Shown here: one piece after another, positions 18,943-28,152 of the stretch
Layout of the letters: every line of letters begins with the position of its first letter
Position numbering within the stretch: the stretch's first letter is position 1
Source: Wenzhouxiangella sp.
GTDB taxonomy: Bacteria; Pseudomonadota; Gammaproteobacteria; Xanthomonadales; Wenzhouxiangellaceae
Assembly (NCBI GenBank): GCA_007123055.1
Contig: SKSJ01000111.1
Span: forward strand, 1 to 38,005
DNA length: 38,005 bases
Direction of reading: 5' to 3'
Translations under genes and position numbers: made by a program
Notes under the pieces: model-generated
The model's database searches: none
What the model saw: only the letters and a program-made list of their open reading frames with translations
Told to the model about the DNA's origin: nothing

Positions 18943-18962
18943 ACCGGTAAACAGGAGTTCCC

Positions 18963-19781
18963 ATGCCGCGAAACAGGAGCAATCGGGTGGCCATGGCCGA
19001 CCGGGCCGATCGTCACGAGTTGTACGAGGCCAGCGTCCAGGATCCCGAGACCGAACTCGAGTTCGTAAGTGAAACCTTCGAGGCGCTTGCCGGACGGCCC
19101 TTGCGGTCGGTTCGCGAGGATTTCTGCGGCACGGCCAATACCGCCTGCCACTGGGTTCGTTCCGGCCCGGAGCACAGCGCCATCGGCATCGATCTGGACG
19201 GTGATGTCCTCGAATGGGGCAGGGAAAAGCACCTGGCGAAGCTGAATGCCGACGAGGCTGCTCGCATCCAGTTGTTGCAGGGCAACGTCATGGAGGTGGC
19301 GACCGAGCCAGTGGACGCGGTTCTGGCCATGAACTTCAGTTACTACCTGTTCACCACGCGTGAGCTGCTGAAAACCTATTTCAGGAGAGTTCGCGAAGGA
19401 CTGGTCGACGACGGCATCCTGTTCCTTGACGCTTTCGGCGGCTACGACGCCCATCGGGAACTGGAGGAGCGTACAGAGTACGATGACTTCACCTATGTCT
19501 GGGACCAGGCCAGTTTCGATCCGATCCATCATCACATGACTTGCCTGATTCACTTCGAGTTTCCCGACGGTTCGGAGATGAATCGTGCCTTCGAGTACTA
19601 CTGGCGGCTCTGGACCCTGCCGGAGATCAGGGAGTTGCTGGTCGAGGCTGGTTATTCCGAGGTTGCTGTCTACTGGGAAGGGACTGACGAGGAAAGCGGG
19701 GAAGGCAACGGCGTTTACGAGCCGGCCGAGACCGGCGACGCCGATGCGGGATGGATCTGCTACCTGGTCGCGCGCAAGTAG
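18963..19781 (+). CDS. Class I SAM-dependent methyltransferase
   Basis: REDFCGTANTACHWVRSGPEHSAIGIDLDGDVLEWG SAM-binding motif; VDAVLAMNFSYYLFTTRELLKTYFRRVREGL. Confidence 0.85.
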   Translation: MPRNRSNRVAMADRADRHELYEASVQDPETELEFVSETFEALAGRPLRSVREDFCGTANTACHWVRSGPEHSAIGIDLDGDVLEWGREKHLAKLNADEAARIQLLQGNVMEVATEPVDAVLAMNFSYYLFTTRELLKTYFRRVREGLVDDGILFLDAFGGYDAHRELEERTEYDDFTYVWDQASFDPIHHHMTCLIHFEFPDGSEMNRAFEYYWRLWTLPEIRELLVEAGYSEVAVYWEGTDEESGEGNGVYEPAETGDADAGWICYLVARK

Positions 19782-19786
19782 TGCTG

Positions 19787-19814
19787 AATCGCCCCGCCGG
19801 CAGACGGGGCGATT
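19787..19814 (+). terminator. Probable terminator between convergent genes
   Basis: AATCGCCCCGccggcagaCGGGGCGATT, perfect 10-bp stem, then CCCTTT; weak T tract. Confidence 0.65.
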
Positions 19815-19844
19815 CCCTTTGGTATCAGGAGCTTCAACAGGTTT

Positions 19845-20912
19845 TCAGAAGAAGCCGGTTACTTCCCTCAGCATGTTTTCCAGGCCCTCGTATTCCTGCG
19901 GCTCTGCTTCTACAAACTGCCCGATATCCAGTTCATGCACGGCGGCGAAATGATCGTCATCCTCATGCAGCCCGAGCAGAGCTTCCTGAATTTCACGCTG
20001 AATTGCCTCGGGGACAGCGGGGCTGGCTGACAGCGTCAGGCCGGGGAATTCCTGTGAAGTGGCAATCGTTTCCAGATTGACATAACGTTCGGCCAGGTTG
20101 CGTGGCGCCATGGCCGCATCGGCCTCCATGGAGAAGACAATCTCGATCGCATCGAGCCAGGATCCGGCGTTGGACTGAATGATTGGCTGCTGCATCGGGT
20201 TCTCGTACCAGCGCGACAACACAAGATACCCAAGACTGGGCGAGGGCATGGAGGATACTGGCTTGCCGACAAAATCCTGCAGACTGCCGTCGGCATAGGT
20301 GGGCGAAGCCATCAGGGAATAGGTCATGGGCTCGACCGCCTTGACCAATGGCACGTAGTCATCGCGTTGCATCCGGAAGGCAGTCAGGTGGGCCTCCTCG
20401 AGCACCAGGTCGGGCGTTTCGCCACGCCGAACATCCAGCCAGTAGCGATGGAAGTCGCGTGATATCAGCAGGTCAAAGCGGTATGGCGTGACGTCATTGA
20501 GATAGTTGACCAGGGGGCGGTAGACCAGTTCCGCCTGATCCGGCGTGAAAATGGGGTGACCCTGCAGGACAAACGTTTCGGGTGCCGCGGGTTCCGGCTG
20601 CGGTGTTGCTTCCGGCTCCGCGGGTTGGGGGGTGGCGGGCTCGGTTCCTGTCTCCTGTCGGGGTTCAGCTTCACTCGCGACGCCTTCTTCTGTGGTGGAG
20701 GCCGACGCGGCCGCCTCGACGTCGTCAGCGTCGAGCATTTCCTCGACCATCGGCTCGACCGGCGCCTCCTGCTCTTCGATGATCTCAGCGGCTTCGACTG
20801 CCTCTTCAGCTTCGTCCTGCCCGTCCCCGTCATCCTGCGACCAGGTGATTGCCGGCACCAGGCACAAGAGAAAAATGCAGATGAAAACGAGAGCGCGGTT
20901 TGAAGCGTTCAT
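19845..20912 (-). CDS. PhnD-like periplasmic substrate-binding protein with acidic low-complexity N-terminal linker
   Basis: Signal peptide MNASNRALVFICIFLLCLVPAITWSQ, E/A/P-rich linker, then VYRPLVNYLNDVTPYRFDLLISRDFHRYWLDVRRGETPDLVLEEAHLTAFRM, similar to phosphate/phosphonate ABC binding proteins. Confidence 0.7.
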   Translation of the reverse strand: MNASNRALVFICIFLLCLVPAITWSQDDGDGQDEAEEAVEAAEIIEEQEAPVEPMVEEMLDADDVEAAASASTTEEGVASEAEPRQETGTEPATPQPAEPEATPQPEPAAPETFVLQGHPIFTPDQAELVYRPLVNYLNDVTPYRFDLLISRDFHRYWLDVRRGETPDLVLEEAHLTAFRMQRDDYVPLVKAVEPMTYSLMASPTYADGSLQDFVGKPVSSMPSPSLGYLVLSRWYENPMQQPIIQSNAGSWLDAIEIVFSMEADAAMAPRNLAERYVNLETIATSQEFPGLTLSASPAVPEAIQREIQEALLGLHEDDDHFAAVHELDIGQFVEAEPQEYEGLENMLREVTGFF

Positions 20913-20984
20913 TGAGGTGACCCCTCTAAGTATATGATTTGGATTGTTTCGTTCTATTGTGACTTGATATTAGCACAGGCTGTT

Positions 20985-21776
20985 TCAAAGCGACACTCGC
21001 CCGGAGAGCCCGTCACGACCGCTTTCGGCCAGCACCGGCGTTCCATCCTCCGTCCCGACGGCAATCACCGCGAGCCCCGCGGAACCACTTCCGGTTGGCA
21101 GGCTCCACAGCATCTCGCCGGCACGACTCCCATCCTCGTGACGGAGGGTCGTGCCGGGTGCAACCGTACCGGTATCGAACCGGACCTGCACCACCCGATA
21201 TCCAACCTTGCCGCGATAGTGCACTCTCGCGATGACTTCCTGGCCCGGAAAGCAGCCCTTGGTATAACTCAGTCCGCCCAGCCCCTCCATGCCGAGTGAC
21301 TGGGGCAGGTGGCGGCCGGCGCTGTCGGGTGACAACCAGGGGAAACGGGCCTCGAGGTCATCGAGCTTCCAACGTGCCTGCTCATCGCTATCGTCACGGC
21401 AATCGGCACGACCAATCAGCAGCGAGCGTCGGCTGTCATAGCTCAGACTCGAGGCCGACTCACCGGCATCGCGACAGCCGCAGACATCCGCGCTGCTCGA
21501 GAAATCCACTTTCCGCCCGATGGCGTACATTTTGAGGCGTTCCAGTAGCGCATCGACCTGCCAGGCAGGAACGACCAGCGCGACGTGCTCTTCACGCCGG
21601 CCTGCCAACATGACGGCCAACACCCTGCCGCTGGGGTCGCACCAGGCGCCCGGATACCAATGGTTGACGTCGATGGCGGCGATATCATTGGTGAACTGGG
21701 CCTGGGCGTAGGTGACGGCGTCCGGGCCGGACAGGGTCAGTGCACCGAGATGTTCGAGCTTGAAGAAGTTGGACAT
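20985..21776 (-). CDS. ygfZ: YgfZ/GcvT-fold folate-binding protein
   Basis: SYTKGCFPGQEVIARVHYRGKVGYR matches the YgfZ signature KGCYxGQE; GcvT-like N-terminus. Start at MSNFFKLEH (21776); MPAF extension to 21788 possible. Confidence 0.92.
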   Translation of the reverse strand: MSNFFKLEHLGALTLSGPDAVTYAQAQFTNDIAAIDVNHWYPGAWCDPSGRVLAVMLAGRREEHVALVVPAWQVDALLERLKMYAIGRKVDFSSSADVCGCRDAGESASSLSYDSRRSLLIGRADCRDDSDEQARWKLDDLEARFPWLSPDSAGRHLPQSLGMEGLGGLSYTKGCFPGQEVIARVHYRGKVGYRVVQVRFDTGTVAPGTTLRHEDGSRAGEMLWSLPTGSGSAGLAVIAVGTEDGTPVLAESGRDGLSGRVSL

Positions 21777-21821
21777 GAATGCTGGCATCAAAGAAGGATC
21801 GAAACAGGGTACAATTCTATA

Positions 21822-21992
21822 ATGTCTCGTGAAAACGAATCCCGGCGGGACATTCCCGCCAACTCCAAGAAGAAGACGAACCGTTCGGAGACGCCCGAAC
21901 GCCGTCCGGTCGAGATCGGAGGGCGCCGCAAGGGGCTCGAGCCGACTCGCTACGGCGACTGGGAGAAAGACGGTCGCTGCATTGATTTCTGA
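21822..21992 (+). CDS. DUF1674 / SDHAF4-family succinate dehydrogenase assembly factor (56 aa)
   Basis: MSRENESRRD...EIGGRRKGLEPTRYGDWEKDGRCIDF; the C-terminal PTRYGDWExxGRCxDF matches the DUF1674/SDHAF4 motif; located directly upstream of sdhC. Confidence 0.88.
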   Translation: MSRENESRRDIPANSKKKTNRSETPERRPVEIGGRRKGLEPTRYGDWEKDGRCIDF

Positions 21993-22023
21993 AACATCTC
22001 GCTGACAACAAGAGAACTGGATC

Positions 22024-22401
22024 ATGGTGACGGATAACCGACCGCTATCCCCGCACCTGCAGGTATATCGCCCGCAGTTGACCTCGGTGATGTCCATTTC
22101 CCACCGCATCAGCGGCATCCTGCTCAGCCTGGGCATGGTTGTCGTCGTGCTGTGGGTGCTGGCACTTGCCTCCGGCCCGGAGGCTTTCGAGCGCATCAAC
22201 TCGCTATTGGCCACGCCCATCGGCCTGGTCGCCATGCTGGTGTGGACCTTTTCGCTTTTCTATCACTTGCTCAACGGTATTCGTCACCTGTTGTGGGATG
22301 CCGGCTGGCTGCTCGACCTGCGAGGCGCCTATGCTTCGGGATGGATCGTGCTGGTCGCCAGCGTGGTGATGACGGCCGTGGTCTGGGGAGGTCTGCTGTG
22401 A
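22024..22401 (+). CDS. sdhC: Succinate dehydrogenase cytochrome b556 subunit
   Basis: RPLSPHLQVYRPQLTSVMSISHRISGILL; heme-ligand region HLLNGIRHLLWD. Confidence 0.95.
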   Translation: MVTDNRPLSPHLQVYRPQLTSVMSISHRISGILLSLGMVVVVLWVLALASGPEAFERINSLLATPIGLVAMLVWTFSLFYHLLNGIRHLLWDAGWLLDLRGAYASGWIVLVASVVMTAVVWGGLL

Positions 22402-22778
22402 GCCTGAGAAATCCGCTTGCCAACGCGCACAATCACGGATCGGCCGGCCACGGCCTGTCTCACTGGTGGGCGCAGCGTTTCAGCGCCATCGCCCTGATAT
22501 TGCTGACGGTCTGGCTGCTCTGGGTGCTGGGTTCGCTCGTCGGTGCGTCGCATGCCGAGGCCGCTGCGCTGCTGGGGCATCCCTTCCATGCCGCCATGGC
22601 CATTCTGTTCGTGGTCGCCGGTCTCTACCACGGTCAGCTTGGACTGCAGGTGGTCATCGAGGACTACTTTGATAGTCACCTGATCGAGACGACAGCCCTG
22701 GTTGTCGTGCGCATGTTGTCCATCTTCGGCGGCCTGCTGGCCGTGATCGCAATCCTCAAACTGGCTCTGGGAGTCTGA
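22398..22778 (+). CDS. sdhD: Succinate dehydrogenase membrane anchor subunit (GTG start)
   Basis: [50 protein letters not shown]; 4-nt overlap with sdhC. Confidence 0.93.
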   Translation: MSLRNPLANAHNHGSAGHGLSHWWAQRFSAIALILLTVWLLWVLGSLVGASHAEAAALLGHPFHAAMAILFVVAGLYHGQLGLQVVIEDYFDSHLIETTALVVVRMLSIFGGLLAVIAILKLALGV

Positions 22779-22779
22779 A

Positions 22780-24570
22780 GTGAGCAAGGCATACGATATC
22801 ACCCGGCACGAATATGACGTGCTGGTCATCGGCGCGGGCGGCGCCGGCCTGCGTGCCACCATGGGGCTGGCCGCCACCGGGCTGAATACCGCATGTATCA
22901 CCAAGGTGTTTCCAACCCGTTCACACACCGTGGCCGCGCAGGGCGGCATGAGTGCCGCGCTCGGAAACATGGGCGAGGACGACTGGCGCTGGCACATGTA
23001 CGACACGATCAAGGGTTCCGACTGGCTCGGTGACCAGGACGCCATCGAGTACATGTGCAAGAACGCCATTCCCGCAGTGATCGAACTGGAACATTTCGGC
23101 GTGCCGTTCTCGCGAACCGAAGCCGGCAAGATCTACCAGCGGCCCTTCGGCGGCATGACCACGCACTATGGCGAGGGCACGGCCCAGCGTACCTGTGCCG
23201 CGGCTGATCGTACCGGTCATGCCATACTCCACACCCTCTACCAGCAGTCGCTCAAGCACGATGCGCAGTTCTTCATCGAGTATTTCGCCATCGACCTGCT
23301 GATGGACGATGATGGCGCCTGCCGCGGCGTGATCGCCTGGGATCTGGCCACGGGTACGCTGCACGAGTTCCGCGCCCATGCCGTTATCCTGGCCACGGGC
23401 GGATACGGGCGTTCCTATTTCTCCTGCACTTCGGCACATACCTGCACCGGTGACGGCAACGGCATGGTGCTCAGGGCCGGACTTCCGCTGCAGGACATGG
23501 AGTTCGTTCAGTTCCATCCCACCGGCATCTACGGTGCCGGCTGTCTGATCACCGAGGGCGTGCGAGGCGAGGGCGGCTACCTGACCAACTCCGAGGGCGA
23601 ACGCTTCATGGAGCGCTATGCGCCCAACGCCAAAGACCTGGCCTCGCGCGATGTCGTGTCACGCTCGATGACCATCGAGATTCGCGAAGGCCGGGGTGTA
23701 GGCGAGAACAAGGATCACATCCACCTCAACCTGCAGCATCTTGGCGCAGAGGTGATCAACGAACGTCTGCCCGGCATCGCGGAATCGGCACGAATCTTTG
23801 CCGGCGTCGACGTGACGAAGGAGCCGATCCCGGTCATTCCCACCGTTCACTACAACATGGGCGGCATCCCGACCAACTACCACGGCGAAGTGGTCACCCT
23901 GAAAGACGGCAACCCCGATGCCGTCGTGCCCGGCCTGTTCGCCATTGGTGAGGCGGCCTGCGTATCGGTGCACGGCGCCAATCGCCTGGGTTCGAACTCG
24001 CTGCTAGACCTGATTGTGTTCGGACGTGCCGTCGCACTGCGCTGCGGCGAGACGATCGAACCGGGCCAGTCGCACAAGCCGCTGCCGGAAGGCCGGGTCG
24101 ATGCCATCGTCGATGAGTTCGACCGCCTGCGCCATGCCAATGGTTCGACGTCGACGGCCGAGATTCGCGCCGACATGCAGCAGGTCATGCAGAACAACGC
24201 TGCCGTGTTCCGTACCGGCGAAACTCTCTCGGAGGGCAAGGAAAGAATTGCCGAGGTCAGCAAGGGTTTTGCCGACGTCAAGGTCAGCGATCGCTCGATG
24301 GTGTGGAACTCCGACCTGGTCGAAACGCTGGAGTTGCGCAACCTGCTCGGCAACGCCGTCACGACAATGGTTTCGGCCGAGAACCGCAAGGAAAGCCGGG
24401 GCGCCCATGCGCGCGAGGACTTTTCCGAACGCGATGACGACAACTGGATGAAGCACACCCTGATCTGGATGGACGAGGCGGACGCGACGAAGATCGACTA
24501 CCGACCGGTGCACATGTATACGCTCACCGACGAAGTCGACGTGATTCCGCCGAAGGCAAGAACGTACTGA
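22780..24570 (+). CDS. sdhA: Succinate dehydrogenase flavoprotein subunit (GTG start)
   Basis: [63 protein letters not shown]. Confidence 0.97.
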   Translation: MSKAYDITRHEYDVLVIGAGGAGLRATMGLAATGLNTACITKVFPTRSHTVAAQGGMSAALGNMGEDDWRWHMYDTIKGSDWLGDQDAIEYMCKNAIPAVIELEHFGVPFSRTEAGKIYQRPFGGMTTHYGEGTAQRTCAAADRTGHAILHTLYQQSLKHDAQFFIEYFAIDLLMDDDGACRGVIAWDLATGTLHEFRAHAVILATGGYGRSYFSCTSAHTCTGDGNGMVLRAGLPLQDMEFVQFHPTGIYGAGCLITEGVRGEGGYLTNSEGERFMERYAPNAKDLASRDVVSRSMTIEIREGRGVGENKDHIHLNLQHLGAEVINERLPGIAESARIFAGVDVTKEPIPVIPTVHYNMGGIPTNYHGEVVTLKDGNPDAVVPGLFAIGEAACVSVHGANRLGSNSLLDLIVFGRAVALRCGETIEPGQSHKPLPEGRVDAIVDEFDRLRHANGSTSTAEIRADMQQVMQNNAAVFRTGETLSEGKERIAEVSKGFADVKVSDRSMVWNSDLVETLELRNLLGNAVTTMVSAENRKESRGAHAREDFSERDDDNWMKHTLIWMDEADATKIDYRPVHMYTLTDEVDVIPPKARTY

Positions 24571-24578
24571 TTAAGGCA

Positions 24579-24641
24579 TTCACCACGGAGACACAGAGTC
24601 CACAGAGAAATTCATTGTGTCTTCCGTGTCTCTGTGGTGAA
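24579..24641. repeat. Intergenic palindromic repeat (CACCACGGAGACACAGAG type) between sdhA and sdhB
   Basis: TTCACCACGGAGACACAGAG (24579-24598) pairs with TCCGTGTCTCTGTGGTGAA (24623-24641), about 2 mismatches over 19 bp. Confidence 0.85.
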
Positions 24642-24668
24642 ACGATTCCGATGTAGGCTAACTGGACC

Positions 24669-25454
24669 ATGGCTCAATTCAGACTTCCAAAGAATTCCCG
24701 CATAACCAAGGGCAAGCACTTTCCGGCACCGGAAGGGGCAAAGAACGTCAAGACATTCCGGATTTACCGCTATGAACCCGACAGCGGCGAGAATCCGCGG
24801 ATGGATACGTACGATATCGATCTCGACGATTGCGGGCCGATGGTGCTCGACGCGGTCATCAAGATCAAGAACGATATCGACCCGACGCTGACCTTCCGCC
24901 GCTCTTGCCGAGAGGGTATTTGTGGCTCCTGTGCATTCAACATCGACGGCACCAATACGCTGGCCTGTACCAAGGGCATCGACGAGGTCAAGGGCGAGGT
25001 CAGGATCTACCCGCTGCCGCACATGCCGGTGGTCAAGGACCTGGTCCCCGACCTCACGCATTTCTACGCCCAGTACGCATCGATTCGGCCGTGGCTGAGA
25101 ACCCAGAGTCCGGCGCCACCCGACAAGGAACGGCTACAGTCACCGGAAGACCGCAAGCATATTGACGGACTCTACGAATGCATTCTGTGTGCCTGCTGTT
25201 CGACCGCATGCCCCAGCTACTGGTGGAACGGCGAGCGCTACCTGGGACCGGCGATTCTGCTGCAGGCCTACCGCTGGCTGGTCGACTCGCGTGATGAGGC
25301 CACCGGAGAACGACTCGACGAGCTCGAAGACCCGTTCCGCCTGTACCGGTGTCATACCATCATGAATTGCACCAAGACCTGTCCGAAGGGCCTGAATCCG
25401 GCCAAAGCCATTGCGGAAATCAAGAAGATGATGCTGGCGCGACGCGGGCTTTGA
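24669..25454 (+). CDS. sdhB: Succinate dehydrogenase iron-sulfur subunit
   Basis: [60 protein letters not shown] Fe-S cysteine clusters. Confidence 0.97.
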   Translation: MAQFRLPKNSRITKGKHFPAPEGAKNVKTFRIYRYEPDSGENPRMDTYDIDLDDCGPMVLDAVIKIKNDIDPTLTFRRSCREGICGSCAFNIDGTNTLACTKGIDEVKGEVRIYPLPHMPVVKDLVPDLTHFYAQYASIRPWLRTQSPAPPDKERLQSPEDRKHIDGLYECILCACCSTACPSYWWNGERYLGPAILLQAYRWLVDSRDEATGERLDELEDPFRLYRCHTIMNCTKTCPKGLNPAKAIAEIKKMMLARRGL

Positions 25455-25495
25455 CCATTTCGCGCCGCGCATCCCCTAACGGGGAGTATCGGCAC

Positions 25496-25756
25496 ATGAA
25501 TGACGCTTCAATCCCCTCGCGTCTACGGTGGCGTTGCCGGCGAGGAATGCAGGAACTCGATGTTCTGCTGGGGCGTTGGCTGGAATCTCGCTGGGGAGGG
25601 GCGCCTGCCGACATGCAGCGGGCGTTCGAGCGGTTGCTCGAGTGCGAGGATGACCTGATCTGGAACTGGCTGATGGGGCGCACTGTACCCGACCCGGCGC
25701 TATCGGGAATCGTCGAGGAGATTCGTGAACTCGGTTTCGGTGACCGCGCACACTGA
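25496..25756 (+). CDS. sdhE: FAD assembly factor SdhE (DUF339/SDHAF2 family)
   Basis: SRLRWRCRRGMQELDVLLGRWLES contains the conserved RRGMxELD; C-terminal LLECEDDLIWNWLMGR. Confidence 0.94.
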   Translation: MNDASIPSRLRWRCRRGMQELDVLLGRWLESRWGGAPADMQRAFERLLECEDDLIWNWLMGRTVPDPALSGIVEEIRELGFGDRAH

Positions 25757-26156
25757 GTGGCCGGTCGGACCGGCCATTGTGCCGGCGTTACTGGTCACCG
25801 TGCCGGCCGTTGCAGCCCTGCCGGCAATCGCTTATTCGTCCCTCTCGCCGCTGCTGCGTATCGTGCTTTCTCTGGTGCTCTGCGTGTATGCCGGATGGCA
25901 TGTCTTTCGACTGCTCGTGCCACGGTGGAAGGCATTGAGAATCGGCGGGAATGAAGCTGAGCTGATAGACCGACACAACGAGGCCCATTCAATCCGGATC
26001 GACGAGCGGTCATTTGTCAGTCCGCTTTTTGCGGGCTTTGATTGTTGCTCGGTCACCGCCGGACAATGCACGTCGGTCGGTCTGTTTCGGGTTCAGCTTG
26101 GCCAGGAGGCCTTTCGTCTGCTTTCGGTTACGCTGCGCCACGGGAGCCAGACTTGA
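25725..26156 (+). CDS. YgfX/CptA-like small membrane protein (GTG start, 25725 or 25740)
   Basis: Follows and overlaps sdhE; two N-terminal hydrophobic helices followed by a basic/beta-rich tail, as in YgfX. Assignment rests mostly on synteny and topology. Confidence 0.65.
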   Translation: MNSVSVTAHTEWPVGPAIVPALLVTVPAVAALPAIAYSSLSPLLRIVLSLVLCVYAGWHVFRLLVPRWKALRIGGNEAELIDRHNEAHSIRIDERSFVSPLFAGFDCCSVTAGQCTSVGLFRVQLGQEAFRLLSVTLRHGSQT

Positions 26157-26830
26157 AACGCCTCCTTCAGTGGCTGCGCCGGTGGGCGCTCCGTTTCATC
26201 CTGTCATTCGTTGCGCTCACGGTGGTGCTGACGTTGCCGTTGCGGTGGATTGATCCCGTCGGCTCGGCCTTCATGTTGCTCGATCGGCTCACAACGGATC
26301 ACGCGATTCAACATGACTGGGTGCCCATGGCGGAGATTTCCCCGAACCTTGCGCTGGCGGTGATTGCGGCAGAGGATCAGAACTTTCCCCGCCACCATGG
26401 CTTCGACCTGCGCGAAATTCGTGCCGCGGTCGAAACACATCGCCAGGGCGGACGCCTGCGCGGTGCCAGCACCATCAGCCAGCAACTGGCGCGCAACCTC
26501 TACCTCTGGCCGCATCGCAGCTGGGTACGCAAGGGCCTCGAGTTCTGGTTTACTCTGCCGCTGGAGCTGCTGCTGTCCAAACAGCGGATGCTCGAGATTT
26601 ACCTGAACGTCGCCGAGTTCGGACCCGGCATATATGGTGCCGAGGCCGCTGCCCAATTTCACTTTGGCAAGTCGGCCAGTGCGTTGACAGAGCACGAGGC
26701 CGCCCTGCTGGCCGCGGTACTGCCGGCACCGAAACAGTTCGATGCTTCCGATCCCAGTCCCAGCCTGCTCGAGAGGCAGCGCTGGATCATCGGGCAAATG
26801 AACAATCTCGGTCACGACTGGCTGCCCTGA
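26153..26830 (+). CDS. mtgA: Monofunctional biosynthetic peptidoglycan transglycosylase (TTG start)
   Basis: GT51 motifs AVIAAEDQNFPRHHGFDL, GASTISQQLARNLYLWPHRSWVRKGLEFW, KQRMLEIYLNVAEFGPGIYGAEAAA. Confidence 0.94.
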   Translation: MKRLLQWLRRWALRFILSFVALTVVLTLPLRWIDPVGSAFMLLDRLTTDHAIQHDWVPMAEISPNLALAVIAAEDQNFPRHHGFDLREIRAAVETHRQGGRLRGASTISQQLARNLYLWPHRSWVRKGLEFWFTLPLELLLSKQRMLEIYLNVAEFGPGIYGAEAAAQFHFGKSASALTEHEAALLAAVLPAPKQFDASDPSPSLLERQRWIIGQMNNLGHDWLP

Positions 26831-26897
26831 TACCAGCTTCGCGGTTGATGTTAGACTGCCTTCGGCGTTGGCCACATCTTTGGGAAGGAGGGACGTG

Positions 26898-27980
26898 ATG
26901 CTAGAGAAGTATCTTCAGCTCATGGTGAAGCACCAGGCTTCGGACCTGTACTTCAGTGCCGGTGCCCCGGTGGGGATCAAGATCGAAGGTCGGACTCGCT
27001 ACGTCGACGACCGCAAGCTACCGGCCGAGGAGGTGCAGTCGCTGGCCTACTCGATTCTCGACGACGAACAGATCGCTGTGTTCGAACGCGAACTGGAGCA
27101 TAACAGTGCTCTGGTCGTGGAGCAGGTCGGTCGCTTTCGCATCAACCTGTTTCGTCAGCGCGGCACCGTCGCGATGGTCGTGCGGCACATCAAGGAAGAC
27201 ATTCCATCAATCGATGAGCTGAACCTTCCTCCGATTCTGGAGAATCTGGTGATGCGTCCCCGTGGCCTGATCCTGGTAGTCGGTGCGACAGGGTCTGGCA
27301 AGTCAACCACACTGGCATCGATGATCGATCATCGTAACCGCCTGGAAACCGGCCATATTCTCACCATCGAGGAGCCGATCGAATTTCTGCACCAGCACAA
27401 GAAATCGATTGTCGACCAGCGCGAGGTCGGGCTCGATACCCATAGTTACGCCCGGGCCCTGAAGAACGCCATGCGTGAAGCACCCGATGTCATCCTGATC
27501 GGCGAGATTCGCGACCGTGACACCATGCAGCAGGCCATTGCCTACTCGGAAACCGGTCACTTGTGTCTGTCAACCCTGCACGCCAACAACGCCAACCAGG
27601 CGTTGGATCGAATCATCAACTTCTTTCCGGATACCGCCCATCGACAGTTGTTCGTTGATCTCTCGCTTTATCTTCAGGCCATCATCGGGCAAAGGCTCAT
27701 TCCTGGCGTGGACGGCAAGCGGGTGCCGGCCGTCGAACTGCTATTGCATAGCCCCTTCGTTGCCGACCTGATCTCCAAGGGTGAGATCACCGGATTGAAA
27801 GAGGCCATGGCCGACAGTGAACAGCACGGTATGCAGACGTTCGACCAGGCATTGTTCAGAATGTGCACCGAGGGGCGGATCACGGTCGACGAGGCGCTTG
27901 CGCATGCCGATTCGCGCAATGATCTCGGGCTCGCCATTCGCCAGGCTGCCGGCCGGACCGATTTTTCATCTCTGCGATAG
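26898..27980 (+). CDS. pilU: Type IV pilus retraction ATPase PilU
   Basis: MLEKYLQLMVKHQASDLYFSAGAPVGIKIEG; Walker A VGATGSGKSTT; SETGHLCLSTLHANNANQALDRIINFFP is PilU-like rather than PilT-like. Confidence 0.9.
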   Translation: MLEKYLQLMVKHQASDLYFSAGAPVGIKIEGRTRYVDDRKLPAEEVQSLAYSILDDEQIAVFERELEHNSALVVEQVGRFRINLFRQRGTVAMVVRHIKEDIPSIDELNLPPILENLVMRPRGLILVVGATGSGKSTTLASMIDHRNRLETGHILTIEEPIEFLHQHKKSIVDQREVGLDTHSYARALKNAMREAPDVILIGEIRDRDTMQQAIAYSETGHLCLSTLHANNANQALDRIINFFPDTAHRQLFVDLSLYLQAIIGQRLIPGVDGKRVPAVELLLHSPFVADLISKGEITGLKEAMADSEQHGMQTFDQALFRMCTEGRITVDEALAHADSRNDLGLAIRQAAGRTDFSSLR

Positions 27981-28056
27981 GGATGCTCGGAAAGCAGACG
28001 AGGCTGCATGGCATGGCATGAATGCGTGCGCCACAAGCATGGCTGCGCGGGTTCTT

Positions 28057-28083
28057 TGATCGATGGATTCGATCATCTTTTTC
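28057..28083 (+). terminator. Candidate weak intrinsic terminator downstream of pilU
   Basis: TGATCGA-tggat-TCGATCA stem followed by TCTTTTTC. Confidence 0.45.
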
Positions 28084-28152
28084 GATGGTTCTGTCAGGAT
28101 TGTCTCCCGGGATTCGTAAGGCAGCATGTTCACACTTGCTGCAAGAGGAATC

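Noticed and set aside
28001-28030. Tandem CATGGCATGGCATGAATG in the pilU-DUF3592 gap
   Set aside because: Very short low-copy repetition, probably chance; no further structure.
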